Assembly (NCBI GenBank): GCA_963781155.1
Contig: CAWAEC010000012.1
Location: 248,001-312,000 of the forward strand
DNA: 64,000 nucleotides
Origin: PALSA-693 sp963781155
Lineage (GTDB): Bacteria; Actinomycetota; Acidimicrobiia; Acidimicrobiales; Palsa-688
Direction of reading: 5' to 3'
Made by a program: the position numbers and the translations under genes. The notes under the pieces were generated by a model. It had not been told where the DNA came from, searched no databases, and worked only from the letters and a program-made list of their open reading frames with translations. Below are positions 44,104-52,496 of the stretch, piece by piece (the stretch's first letter is position 1; each line of letters opens with the position of its first letter).

Positions 44104-44826
44104 CTAGCCGCCGAGTGCCTGTCGCTCGACCTTTATGCCGGCGTCGGCGTCCAGCGTGACCAGGTTGGCCGTCGCCTCGCTGAGAGCGAAATCAGAGGGC
44201 GAGCCGCAGTAGAAGGCACGAACCCCGGCGTGGCTCACGTCAGCGAAGCGGTGCCAGTGTCCGAGGGCGACATAGTCGCAGTCCAGCTGACCGATCTCCT
44301 CCTGCTTGATGGGCGAAGAACGATCGAGCCCGACGCCGTTCTCCACGTAGTGGCCGTGCGTCAGTACGACCCGCCAATATCGGGGGTCGCCCGGCGCATA
44401 GCCAGCCAGCGGTCGATTGCTTGGCTCGTGGGACTCGATGCCGCGCGCCCACACGACGAGCGACAGGCTTTCGAACACCAACTCTTCTCCGGCAGGATTC
44501 CCCACAAAAAACACGTGATCGCCGGCGGTGCTCAAGTCGATGCGGTGATAGATCGATCGTTCGTCCACACAGTCGTGGTTGCCGGGAATGACCACCACCG
44601 GGCGTCCGCAGCGCCGGAGCTCAGCCAGGGTCAGCGCCACCGGTTCCTCGCCGACCCGTGAACTGTCGAAGAGGTCGCCGGCCACCAGGACAATGTCCAC
44701 GTCGAGGTCCACGGCGGTGCGAACCACAGCCCGGAGACTCTCTATCGATGAAGTGTCTCCAGCGATGTGGATATCGGACGTGTGCAACATCCGCACAACC
44801 GGCCGAGTGGGCGCCTCGACGCCCAT
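44104..44826 (-). CDS. Metallophosphoesterase (SbcD-like)
   Basis: 240 aa from ATG 44826, overlapping the upstream hydrolase stop as TGATG. Calcineurin-type motifs: HTSDIHIAGD (DxH), LVAGDLFDSS (GDxxD), VIPGNHDCVD (GNHD), VLTHGHY and LGHWHRF (GHxH). Complete dinuclear metal site; closest in layout to small SbcD/YhaO-like phosphodiesterases, though without a nuclease accessory domain. Translation is coupled to the alpha/beta hydrolase. Confidence 0.92.
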   Translation of the reverse strand: MGVEAPTRPVVRMLHTSDIHIAGDTSSIESLRAVVRTAVDLDVDIVLVAGDLFDSSRVGEEPVALTLAELRRCGRPVVVIPGNHDCVDERSIYHRIDLSTAGDHVFFVGNPAGEELVFESLSLVVWARGIESHEPSNRPLAGYAPGDPRYWRVVLTHGHYVENGVGLDRSSPIKQEEIGQLDCDYVALGHWHRFADVSHAGVRAFYCGSPSDFALSEATANLVTLDADAGIKVERQALGG

Positions 44827-45752
44827 CACAAGGCGGCCAGGAACGGGTCGATCGCCTCCAGGAAACCAGGGGTGTTGCCACCGTGGACGTTATGGCCGAC
44901 ATTGGCCACGGTCACGAGCTGACCCTTTGGCAGGGCCGCCACGAACCGCTCTGCTGCATCCGGCTCCAGCACGTCGGACTCCGATCCTCGGATCAGCAGC
45001 ACGGGTGCTGGCACGGCTGCCGGGTCGAAGTCCGGGGGTGTGTCGGTCGCGTCCGGCACCCGGCGGTGGTCCGCCTTGCTGATGTACTTGCCGTCGACGC
45101 GGCGGAGCATGTTGTACTTGACGGTGCGGCTGATGTGCTCCCGTGACCGGAAGCGGTCGTACTTCACCACGTTGTCGAGGAATTCGTCGAGGTCATCGAA
45201 CTCGACGTTGTGAGTGACGAAGTTGCGGACTACCTCGACTCCCTTGTCGCTGAGCTCCGGCCCCACATCTACCAGGACCACACCCCGGGGGACGTCCGGC
45301 GCGATTCTGGTCAGCTCCATGGTCACCCGACCGCCCATGGAGTGGCCCACGACGATCGGCGAATCGAGCCCCTGATCCTCGATGAAGGCGAGGGCATCCG
45401 CCGCCTTGGCGACGATCGAGTAGTCCTGATCCCGGGTCCATTCAGAGTCTCCGTGCCCTCGCTGATCGAGGGCGTACACGTGGTACCGATCGGCCAGGTG
45501 GAGGCTGACCAGGTCCCACGAGTGGGCCGACTGGTTGCCCCCGTGCAGCAGGAGGACGGGAGGGGCACCGGGATCACCCCACTCCAGGAAGTGAAAGCGG
45601 AGGCCTCGGACGACCGTTTGACGCGACAAATACCGCACATCGGGCGAATGCGGGATGCCGAGGTCCGCCGCGCTCTGGCGCAGACTGGCGAACTCGGACG
45701 AGGTGGTCATGTCGAGGGGGGCAAGGGTATCGGCGAACTCGTTCAAGAACAT
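44826..45752 (-). CDS. Alpha/beta hydrolase
   Basis: 308 aa from ATG 45752; ATG 45710 (294 aa) is equally possible since neither has a clear ribosome site. Catalytic residues visible: oxyanion motif LLLHGGNQSAHSW, nucleophile Ser in VVGHSMGGRV, acid in IRGSESDVLEPD and His in VANVGHNVHGGN. Lid region residues 150-200. Longer in-frame readings run into the repeat nest upstream and are rejected. Probably an esterase or C-C bond hydrolase. Confidence 0.9.
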   Translation of the reverse strand: MFLNEFADTLAPLDMTTSSEFASLRQSAADLGIPHSPDVRYLSRQTVVRGLRFHFLEWGDPGAPPVLLLHGGNQSAHSWDLVSLHLADRYHVYALDQRGHGDSEWTRDQDYSIVAKAADALAFIEDQGLDSPIVVGHSMGGRVTMELTRIAPDVPRGVVLVDVGPELSDKGVEVVRNFVTHNVEFDDLDEFLDNVVKYDRFRSREHISRTVKYNMLRRVDGKYISKADHRRVPDATDTPPDFDPAAVPAPVLLIRGSESDVLEPDAAERFVAALPKGQLVTVANVGHNVHGGNTPGFLEAIDPFLAAL

Positions 45753-45801
45753 CGAAATGAGTCTACAGGGGAGGCCGCCCGGTGCGCCCGGCCGGGCTCG
45801 C

Positions 45802-45885
45802 GGGCTGGTGGGAGGCGACGTCGGCCGGACGGAGGCGGCCGGCGGGCTGGTGGGAGGCGACGCCGGCCGGACGGAGGCGGCCGGC
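45802..45885 (+). repeat. 42-bp tandem duplication
   Basis: GGGCTGGTGGGAGGCGACG starts at 45802 and again at 45844, with one C/T difference inside (GTCGG versus GCCGG). Part of the repeat nest between the hydrolase and thiolase genes. Confidence 0.85.
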
Positions 45886-45890
45886 GGGCC

Positions 45891-46130
45891 GGCGGGGTCA
45901 CCGTGCCCGGCTTCTCTGGCGCGTTCCTCGTTCTCTGGACCGAAAAGTACCTGTGGCGTACTTTTCGGTCCACAAAAGCGGCGAGCGTACAAAAATCGGG
46001 CGTCGGAGCCGGCGGGGTCACCGTCCCCGGCTTCTCTGGCGCGTTCCTCGTTCTCTGGACCGAAAAGTACCTGTGGCGTACTTTTCGGTTCACAAAAGCG
46101 GCGAGCGTACAAAAATCGGGCGTCGGAGCC
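45891..46130 (+). repeat. 120-bp tandem duplication carrying a 13-bp-arm dyad
   Basis: Unit 1 is 45891-46010 and unit 2 is 46011-46130; they differ at only two positions (45905/46025 and 45970/46090). Each unit holds an inverted repeat with arms GACCGAAAAGTAC and GTACTTTTCGGTC around a 7-base loop (the outer base pair is lost in unit 2). A related element lies at 62690-62771 in the opposite orientation. After unit 2 a 12-base GTCGGAGCCGGC tandem repeat leads to the thiolase start. Confidence 0.93.
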
Positions 46131-46226
46131 GGCGTCGGAGCCGGCGTCGCAGCCCGCGGCCCGACGGGGCGAAGGCCGGCGCCCCCACCCAGCACCCCGG
46201 GGCTCGAGGCCACTAACTTGCTCAGA

Positions 46227-47399
46227 ATGACCATCAGGGGCAAGGCCTTCATCGCCGGCGCCTACGAGCACCCGGGCCGAGTGTTGCCCGACCTCAGCGT
46301 CCCGCAGATCCACGCCGAAGTGGCGGCCGGAGCGCTGGCAGACGCCGGCCTCGAGTTCAGCGACGTGGACGCCTACCTGTGCGCCGGGGATGCGCCCGGC
46401 TTCGGACCGCTGTCCATGATCGAGTACCTCGGCCTGCGCTGCTCGTATCTCGACAGCACCGAGACCGGCGGCTCGTCGTACCTCTGCCACGTCGGTCACG
46501 CTGCGTCCGCGATCGCAGCCGGCAAGTGCCGCGTCGCTCTCGTAACCCTGGGCGGCAAGCCACGCACCGGCGGGTCCCGACCCGGGCAAGCGATGCGCCC
46601 GGCCGCTGCTCCCGAGTCGAACTTCGAGCAGACCTGGGGAATGTCACGCCCGGTCGAAGGCTATGCCCTGGCCGCGCAGCGGCACATGCACCAGTTCGGG
46701 ACGACCAGCGAGCAGCTGGCCGAGATCAAGGTGGCGGCGTCGCTGCATGCGCAGTACAACCCGAACGCCTTCCTCCCCGACGTGGTCACCGTAGAGGACG
46801 TCGTTCACTCACCATTGGTGAGCTCGCCCCTGCGGCGGCTGGATTGCTGCGTGATCACGGACGGCGGCGGGGCGGTCGTGCTGGTCAGCCCGGACGTCGC
46901 CCGGGACCTGCCGCGCCGCAAGGTGAAGATTCTCGGGCAGGGCGAGGCCCCCAAGCACGCGGACAACGGCCGCATCGATCTGACCTACAGCGGAGCCGTT
47001 TGGTCCGGGCCTCGAGCCTTCGAGGAAGCCGGGGTCGGAGTGGCGGATGTCGATTACGTTTCGATCTACGACTCGTTCACGATCACCGTGCTCATTACCC
47101 TCGAAGACCTCGGCTTCTGCGAGAAAGGGAAGGGCGGCGACTTCGTGCGAGGCGGAACGCTGGTCGCTCCCGATGGACGGCTGCCGTTCAACACTGACGG
47201 TGGAGGCCTGTGCAACAACCACCCCGCCAACCGGGGTGGGATGACGAAGATCCTCGAAGCGGTGCGACAGCTTCGCGAGGAGGCTCATCCTGCCGTGCAG
47301 GTGCCGGACTGCACGATCGCTCTGGCCCACGGCACCGGCGGTTCCCTCGCCACCCGGATGGGGAGCGCCACGCTGGTGCTGGGAAGGGAAGACGCGTAA
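46227..47399 (+). CDS. SCP-x-type thiolase/aldolase-like protein
   Basis: 390 aa from ATG 46227. Thiolase fold: GKAFIAGAYEHPGRVLPDLS, EYLGLRCSYLD, ETGGSSYLCHVGHAASAI, PVEGYALAAQRHMHQFGTT, YDSFTITVLITLEDLGFCEKG and NTDGGGLCNNHPANRGGM. The canonical nucleophile Cys position is Ser (GGSS), as in Ltp2-like aldolases that cleave steroid side chains with a DUF35 partner. The DUF35 gene follows 42 bases downstream, which supports that model. Substrate not shown. Confidence 0.9.
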   Translation: MTIRGKAFIAGAYEHPGRVLPDLSVPQIHAEVAAGALADAGLEFSDVDAYLCAGDAPGFGPLSMIEYLGLRCSYLDSTETGGSSYLCHVGHAASAIAAGKCRVALVTLGGKPRTGGSRPGQAMRPAAAPESNFEQTWGMSRPVEGYALAAQRHMHQFGTTSEQLAEIKVAASLHAQYNPNAFLPDVVTVEDVVHSPLVSSPLRRLDCCVITDGGGAVVLVSPDVARDLPRRKVKILGQGEAPKHADNGRIDLTYSGAVWSGPRAFEEAGVGVADVDYVSIYDSFTITVLITLEDLGFCEKGKGGDFVRGGTLVAPDGRLPFNTDGGGLCNNHPANRGGMTKILEAVRQLREEAHPAVQVPDCTIALAHGTGGSLATRMGSATLVLGREDA

Positions 47400-47441
47400 A
47401 CCCCGCGTATCCCCAAGGCGCGGAACCGCAAAGGAACGATC

Positions 47442-47861
47442 ATGACTGCCGAGACGACCCCAGAACCATTGCCTGTGGTTGTGCCCAATCCAACTCCGGA
47501 CGACGCACCTTTTTGGGAGGCCGCCGCCCACGACCGGTTCATCTTGCCGCGTTGTCGCGGCTGCGCGACCTACATCTGGTATCCCCGTTCCTTCTGCCCC
47601 GACTGCCATACGACCGACGTCGAATGGGTCAACGTCAGCGGTCGCGGCACGGTGTACAGCTTCACGGTCAACCAGCGCGGGCCCGGAGCCTGGGCCGAGC
47701 ACTCTCCCTTCGTGATCGCCTACGTCGAGCTTGAAGAAGGCCCCCGCATCCTCACGAACATCGTGGGTAGCGACCCGGCGCAGGTTCACATCGGCCAAGC
47801 CGTCACGGCGGTCTTCGAGCCCGCCGGCACGACCAAGGTGATCCGCTTCACCCCCGTCTGA
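47442..47861 (+). CDS. DUF35 OB-fold/zinc-ribbon partner protein
   Basis: 139 aa, AAAGGA upstream. Rubredoxin-like zinc ribbon with two CxxC pairs (PRCRGCATY and CPDCHTTD) followed by the OB fold: GRGTVYSFTVNQRG, PFVIAYVELEEGPRILTNIVG, GQAVTAVFEP. DUF35 proteins bind acyl-CoA thiolase/aldolase-like enzymes and shape their activity; the preceding gene encodes such an enzyme. Confidence 0.92.
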   Translation: MTAETTPEPLPVVVPNPTPDDAPFWEAAAHDRFILPRCRGCATYIWYPRSFCPDCHTTDVEWVNVSGRGTVYSFTVNQRGPGAWAEHSPFVIAYVELEEGPRILTNIVGSDPAQVHIGQAVTAVFEPAGTTKVIRFTPV

Positions 47862-48272
47862 CGACACGCACGCGCACGTTCAGGAAGGGGCCGGCATCAG
47901 CTGGCGTCGGGCACCGGCCCACCGCGCTCAGCAGGCACTGGCACTCAACGCCGGTCGCGAGGCTGCTTTGCGGGCCGGCCATGGGCTCGGTCAGGTCAGC
48001 CTCGATTGCCGGTTGAGGGTCGGGGAGGCGCAGGTCATCGAGGGGCATGAACATTGTCGCGGTCATTCGGTGAACGTCTCCTCAGCAGTCGGGGTTCGTT
48101 GCGCCATGCCGCCCCGAGCTTCTTCCACCAAGGCAACACAGATTCTCGCCAGACCTCACTATGGCAGAGAACCTTCTCTCTGAGAAGCAGGATCGCCGCC
48201 CCTTAACGGTGGCGAAACAGAGGCTTAAGCCTCCCTACACGTTGACGTCAACCCGGGCGCGCGGCCGCCCCT
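47862..48272. other. Intergenic stretch with a minor candidate gene and a palindrome
   Basis: 411 bases. A 72-codon minus-strand reading (47848-48066, MTATMFMPLDDLRLPDP) has GAGGAG about 11 bases upstream but no recognised family, and it overlaps the DUF35 end. A perfect 14-bp palindrome, GAGGCTTAAGCCTC, lies at 48220-48233. Otherwise nothing supported. Confidence 0.3.
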
Positions 48273-48719
48273 CTAGCCGCGACGGGTGGCCAGGAGGACC
48301 GGGATCTGCCGATCGGTCTTCGTCTGATACTCGGCGTACGGCGGGTATGCGGCCACGGCTCGTTCCCACCATGTCGACCGCTCGGGCCCAGTCAGTTCGC
48401 GCACCTCGACCGCGGACGGTTCCGGGCCGTCCTGAATGGTGAGCTCGTCCGGGGCGGCCTTGAGGTTGTTGTACCACTCCGGGTTGGTCGGGGCGCCGCC
48501 CTTCGAAGCAACCAGGGCGTAGGCCCCGTCGTTCTCTACTCGCATCACCGGAAACTTGCGAACCTTGCCGGTCTTGTTGCCTCGAGTGGTGACGATGATC
48601 ACCTGGAGACCGGTGTCCAGCAGCGTGTTGCCGCGCTGGCCACCTGAACGCTCGTATTCGTCAACCTGATCCCGCACCCACTGGGCCGGGCTCGGCTCGT
48701 ACTCGCCTTCGATCGCCAT
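48273..48719 (-). CDS. F420-type nitroreductase (DUF385/Ddn-like)
   Basis: 148 aa. Split-barrel flavin/deazaflavin-reductase family: LLDTGLQVIIVTTRGNKTGKVRKFPVMRVEN, then YALVASKGGAPTNPEWYNNLKA and RSTWWERAVAAYPPYAEYQTKT, the family signature. Members of this group reduce quinones or nitro compounds with F420H2. ATG 48719 lies nine bases after the upstream MEDS gene stop, so the two are probably co-transcribed. Confidence 0.92.
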   Translation of the reverse strand: MAIEGEYEPSPAQWVRDQVDEYERSGGQRGNTLLDTGLQVIIVTTRGNKTGKVRKFPVMRVENDGAYALVASKGGAPTNPEWYNNLKAAPDELTIQDGPEPSAVEVRELTGPERSTWWERAVAAYPPYAEYQTKTDRQIPVLLATRRG

Positions 48720-48728
48720 GGTGCAATC

Positions 48729-49694
48729 CTACGGGCCGACGTCGGCCCAGACCACCTTGCCGCCGCCGACGGGCTCCCAACCCCACGAGGTCGCCAGCGC
48801 TGCGACGAGCGCCAGCCCACGACCCGATTGCGCCAGTGGCCCGGCGGCGGGATTGTTGCGGCGGGCCGGTGGCAACGGGCTGGCATCGGTGACCTCCAGC
48901 CTGACCGAGTCCCCGAGCGACCGGAGGACCACGGTGAACGGGGCGGAGGTGTGCACGATTGCGTTCGTGACCAACTCGGTCAAGACGACGGCGGCATCGT
49001 CCGACAGGCCACCGAGCCCCCACCGTTGCAGGGACTGGAACAAGAAGCGGCGCGCCGCCCAAGGCGCGTCGAGTTGCGCCTCGAAGCGCTGCGTCAGTTG
49101 CTCGTCGTCGCCCCCTGTCCGGGGCGGGATGGGGCGTGGTTGGGGGACGAGAGCCGAATGAAGATGGAATACCCGGGATACGGGGTCCGAGAACCGGGAT
49201 GGACCGTCGGTCGTCGCCGGGTACGCGCAGAGGAGCGAGAACGGGAGGCGTCGGGCCAGGTCGTTCCACATCGTCTCCAGCGTCAGGCAACCTTCGACAT
49301 CGCCGGCCACCCAGAGCAGGGCGACCATCTCGCCGTAGACGCGAACGGGCCGCCCAGCATCGACGGCGTCCCGGACGACCGAGCCGACCGTGGCGTCGAA
49401 CGCCTCGGTATCCATCCGGTAGCCGTCGTAAAAGGCGGACAACGTCAGGGCGGCATCGAGGCTGCGGTACGCGTGATGGCGGCCGGAGGCAACCACGTTG
49501 ACACCCATTCTGAGCAGTTCGGTCTCGATCGCCCGCCGGTGCGCCGCGTCTGCGACGACCACCGCCGCCCCGTCGGATCGCAGTGCCTCAGCCAGGTACG
49601 GACCGACGACTCGGGCCAGGTCCGCTTCTGTGGCGTACGCGTGCAGCAGGTGACCCGGAACGCCGAGCTCCGTGTCGTTCGCCTCGATGGCCAC
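48729..49694 (-). CDS. MEDS-HATPase regulator
   Basis: 321 aa. N-terminal MEDS domain (residues 10-175): HLLHAYATEADLARVVGPYLAEALRSDGAAVVVA, RVYGEMVALLWVAGDVEGCL, LEXXW-like segment LTLETMWNDLARRL. The C-terminal 110 residues are an HATPase_c_2 with N box VVLTELVTNAIVHT and G2 GRGLALVAALAT. MEDS proteins bind tetrapyrroles or other signals in some actinobacteria; here probably a serine-kinase/anti-sigma regulator. Confidence 0.88.
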   Translation of the reverse strand: MAIEANDTELGVPGHLLHAYATEADLARVVGPYLAEALRSDGAAVVVADAAHRRAIETELLRMGVNVVASGRHHAYRSLDAALTLSAFYDGYRMDTEAFDATVGSVVRDAVDAGRPVRVYGEMVALLWVAGDVEGCLTLETMWNDLARRLPFSLLCAYPATTDGPSRFSDPVSRVFHLHSALVPQPRPIPPRTGGDDEQLTQRFEAQLDAPWAARRFLFQSLQRWGLGGLSDDAAVVLTELVTNAIVHTSAPFTVVLRSLGDSVRLEVTDASPLPPARRNNPAAGPLAQSGRGLALVAALATSWGWEPVGGGKVVWADVGP

Positions 49695-49824
49695 CGCTTA
49701 AGCTCCAGCCTCGCCGAGAAACCATTACGCGCTACCACGCACCACACACCGTGCACCCCCCTCGGGGCGCCAAGGAATGTATCCCCAGGATCGCAGATTC
49801 CAAAACCGCCGCCAGACTGGCTCA

Positions 49825-50130
49825 TCGGGGCGGCACAAGGGCCTCGATGAGGTGGGGGCCCGCGGAGGCCAGCGACCTCCGGAAGGCAGCGTCGAGCTCC
49901 TCGACGGTCCGCCGCCCGACGGACTCATCGCGGCGGCACGAGGGCCTCGACGAGGTAGGGGCCCGCGGAGGCCAGCGACCTCCGGAAGGCAGCGTCGAGC
50001 TCCTCGACCGTCCGCCGACCGACGGACTCATCGCGGCGGCACGAGGGCCTCGATGAGGTAGGGCCCCGGCGTGGCCACCGACCTCCGGAAGGCAGCGTCG
50101 AGTTCCTCGACCGTCCGCACGGCCGCGCCC
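49825..50130 (-). repeat. Three tandem copies of the 3' end of the ThDP-enzyme gene
   Basis: On the minus strand a unit of 103-105 bases encoding about 34 residues (RTVEELDAAFRRS... ending EALVPPR and a stop) occurs three times: 50028-50130 as the true gene end, about 49925-50027, and about 49820-49924. The downstream copies read ASAGPYLVEALVPPR and ASAGPHLIEALVPPR, differing from the gene's ATPGPYLIEALVPPR. The stop codon of copy 1 ends the protein; the others are not translated in frame. Confidence 0.9.
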
Positions 50131-51590
50131 GGGACACCGAACCCGCGGGCGAGGGCGACCAGGTCGAGCGGCGGCGGAGCCAGGTCGAGCAGCGTTCTCG
50201 CCGCCGGCCCAGGCGGGTCCGCCTGAACCCGGTGCATCTCGATCTGGAGGATCCCGTAAGCCCGGTTGTTGATCACGACGGTCGTCACGTCGAGACTCTC
50301 CCGGGCCTGGGTCCACAGGGATTGGATGGTGTACATGGCACTGCCGTCGGCTTCGACACACACGACCCGCCGCTGCGGACAGGCCACGGCGGCGCCGGTC
50401 GCGGCGGGCAGGCCCTGGCCGATGGCGCCGCCCATCAGGCTCAACCAGTCATGTGGTGGGGCACCGGCTGTGCCGGCAGCCAGGCCGAGGCTGGCGGTGA
50501 TGGCCTCGTCGACGATGATGGCGCCCTCGGGCAAGGCAGCTCCGATGACGGCACCGATGGTCCCAGCGCTGAGGGACGATTCCGGCGGCGGCACCGCGGT
50601 CGGTGTCGCGCTGACCAGCGGGAACGAGCCGGCGGAGGCGGCTCCGACCCTCTCCCCCAGCGCTTCCAGGGCGGCGATCGGGTCCTCTCCTGGCTCGGCG
50701 AGCACGTGGACCCGGCATCCGGGGGGAATCAGGTCACCGGGCCGCTCGGGATACGCGAAGAACGCCACCGGCGACGGAACATCCACCAGAACGAGATGAC
50801 GCACGCCGGCGAGCTGGGCTTCGACCGCTTCGGCGAAATATCCGAGCCGGTCGAAGGAAGGGCGGCCCCCGCCTCGCTCGAGACGGCCGGTAAAGGTCTC
50901 GGTCAGGACCCGTGCCCCGGTCCTCGCGGCCACGCGAGCGGCGGCCGAGAGGGCCGGTTCACGAAGAGCAAGCCCGCCAAGCAGCACGACCGCCGGCTCG
51001 CCGGTACTGAGCGCTTCCGCCACCTCGCCGATCACGGAATCCGCGGCTCGGGGTAAGGGACGGGACGGACGAGGTGGCGCGGGAACCCCGTCTTTCCCCC
51101 AACTGACATCGGCGGGGAGGATCAGGGTCGCCACGCCGCGACCGCCCGCGCCAGACGCCGCCACGGCCTCGGCCCCGTCCATTCCCACGTCTTGCGGGCG
51201 GTTCGCCCGGCGCACCCATCTGGAGACGGTACGGGCCAGCGCGTCGATGTCGGATTCGAGGGGCGCGTCGAGTCGCTTGTGGTATGTGGCGTGGTCACCG
51301 ACGATGTTCACGATCGGCGTGCGCGCTCGGCGGGCGTTGTGCAGATTGGCCAGCCCGTTGGCCAAACCCGGGCCCAGGTGCAGCAGGGTGGCGGCCGGTC
51401 GATCCTGCATCCGCCCGTACCCGTCGGCCGCCCCGGTCGCCACCCCTTCGAACAGACAAAGCACCCCCCGCAGGTCCGGGACGTCGTCCAGAGCCGCCAC
51501 GAAATGCATCTCGGAGGTTCCGGGGTTCGCGAAACACACCCGCAGGCCGGCTGCGGTGAGGGTTTGCAGGAGGGCCTGGGCGCCGTTCAT
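50028..51590 (-). CDS. ThDP-dependent enzyme (acetolactate synthase/benzoylformate decarboxylase family)
   Basis: 520 aa from ATG 51590. PYR domain with FANPGTSEMHFV and catalytic Glu in LFEGVATGAADGYGRM; middle domain with AVVLLGGLALREPAL; PP domain with EADGSAMYTIQSLWTQARES and INNRAYGIL for the Mg-ThDP motif. Lacks the FAD-binding pattern of biosynthetic acetolactate synthase. Probably a decarboxylase or 2-hydroxyacyl-CoA lyase-type enzyme. The C-terminal end is duplicated downstream. Confidence 0.9.
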   Translation of the reverse strand: MNGAQALLQTLTAAGLRVCFANPGTSEMHFVAALDDVPDLRGVLCLFEGVATGAADGYGRMQDRPAATLLHLGPGLANGLANLHNARRARTPIVNIVGDHATYHKRLDAPLESDIDALARTVSRWVRRANRPQDVGMDGAEAVAASGAGGRGVATLILPADVSWGKDGVPAPPRPSRPLPRAADSVIGEVAEALSTGEPAVVLLGGLALREPALSAAARVAARTGARVLTETFTGRLERGGGRPSFDRLGYFAEAVEAQLAGVRHLVLVDVPSPVAFFAYPERPGDLIPPGCRVHVLAEPGEDPIAALEALGERVGAASAGSFPLVSATPTAVPPPESSLSAGTIGAVIGAALPEGAIIVDEAITASLGLAAGTAGAPPHDWLSLMGGAIGQGLPAATGAAVACPQRRVVCVEADGSAMYTIQSLWTQARESLDVTTVVINNRAYGILQIEMHRVQADPPGPAARTLLDLAPPPLDLVALARGFGVPGAAVRTVEELDAAFRRSVATPGPYLIEALVPPR

Positions 51591-51703
51591 GTCGTCAGTC
51601 TGTGCCACCGACGAAGTGGCACCGGGCGCGGTGGACCAAAGCATCCGCCGCCCCTGCTGCCCTCTGCCGAGGTCATTTTTTCACCGGCACCTATGCTGAC
51701 CAG

Positions 51704-52078
51704 GTGGCGCAGCTCGTGGTGGATCATGACCAGCTCGTGCTGCACCTGCGGCCCTCGGAAAAGGTGTGGGGCTTCCATGGCGACGTGCGCGTTCCGTTGA
51801 GCGCGGTTCGCCGAGTCACCGCTCCGGACAACGCCTGGGTCGAGCTTCGGGGCTGGCGGATGGCCGGCGTGGCCTTACCCGGCCTGATCGCCCTGGGCAC
51901 GCGCCGCCATGGAGAGGGGTACGACTTCACCGCCGTCCATCGCCAGCGCCCCACCGTCCAGGTCGACCTCAACGGACCGCCTCGGTGGCAGCGTCTCCTG
52001 GTGTCGGTCGATGACGGGGTCGACCCGCAAGCGGAGGCCGATCGGATCGCCGCCGCGGCCGGCATCGCCCGCTCGTAG
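51704..52078 (+). CDS. Bacterial PH-like domain protein
   Basis: 124 aa from GTG 51704. Strand pattern LVVDHDQLVLHLRPSEKVWGF, VRVPLSAVRRVTAPDNAWVELRGWRM, DFTAVHRQRPTVQVDLN, VSVDDGVDPQAEADRIAAAAG resembles the PH-like membrane-associated domains common in actinobacteria. Starts divergent to the ThDP enzyme gene with about 110 bases between; no ribosome site, so a leaderless start is plausible. Function unknown. Confidence 0.68.
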   Translation: MAQLVVDHDQLVLHLRPSEKVWGFHGDVRVPLSAVRRVTAPDNAWVELRGWRMAGVALPGLIALGTRRHGEGYDFTAVHRQRPTVQVDLNGPPRWQRLLVSVDDGVDPQAEADRIAAAAGIARS

Positions 52079-52117
52079 GCGAGATCGACTATCCCCGGGT
52101 GGTTCCCGGCCCGGGAG

Positions 52118-52444
52118 CTACCAGCGCCCGCTGACCTGCCGTCGCGTTGCGGCCGCGAAGCCGGCAACCGCCGCCGCGGCCACTCCGATCTCCAGCAGCA
52201 CGGTGAGGAGCCAGTCGATATGGAACACGTGCTGCCCGAGGAAGCCGCCCACGATGCTCCCGCACAAGCCGGCCACCAACGTCGCCAGGAACCCGATTCG
52301 TTGCGGCCCGGGCACCACCAGCCGACCCAACGCGCCCAGGATCAGCCCCACCACGATCGTGGTCCATAGCGCCCACAGGGCGATACCGACCAATGGCAGC
52401 ACGACAAACAGCGCGACCAGCAGCAGGAGCAACGCCAGGATCAT
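52118..52444 (-). CDS. GlsB/YeaQ/YmgE-like stress membrane protein
   Basis: 108 aa, three to four hydrophobic helices. LILGALGRLVVPGPQRIGFLATLVAGLCGSIVGGFLGQ is the family core (transglycosylase-associated protein type); an additional N-terminal helix MILALLLLLVALFVVLPLVG precedes it. Usually induced by stress. Convergent with the PH-like gene. Confidence 0.9.
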   Translation of the reverse strand: MILALLLLLVALFVVLPLVGIALWALWTTIVVGLILGALGRLVVPGPQRIGFLATLVAGLCGSIVGGFLGQHVFHIDWLLTVLLEIGVAAAAVAGFAAATRRQVSGRW

Positions 52445-52496
52445 GGTCTCACGGTACCTGGAGGGTGCGACAATCCGGGTTCAGACGGGTCGCACG

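Noticed and set aside
45960..46100. The 13-bp-arm dyads as transcription terminators
   Set aside because: Both flanking genes point away from the region and no T-run follows, so no transcript needs to end there.
45210..46226. A long N-terminal extension of the thiolase reading through the repeat nest
   Set aside because: It is antisense to the hydrolase and repeat-derived; the family N-terminus starts at ATG 46227.
44826..46589. A 587-codon minus-strand reading across hydrolase, repeats and thiolase antisense
   Set aside because: The part before 45752 is low-complexity repeat plus the antisense of the thiolase; only the hydrolase portion matches a family.
49825..50130. CRISPR array from regular 103-105-base repeats
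   Set aside because: Repeats are contiguous, have no spacers and encode the end of the ThDP enzyme.
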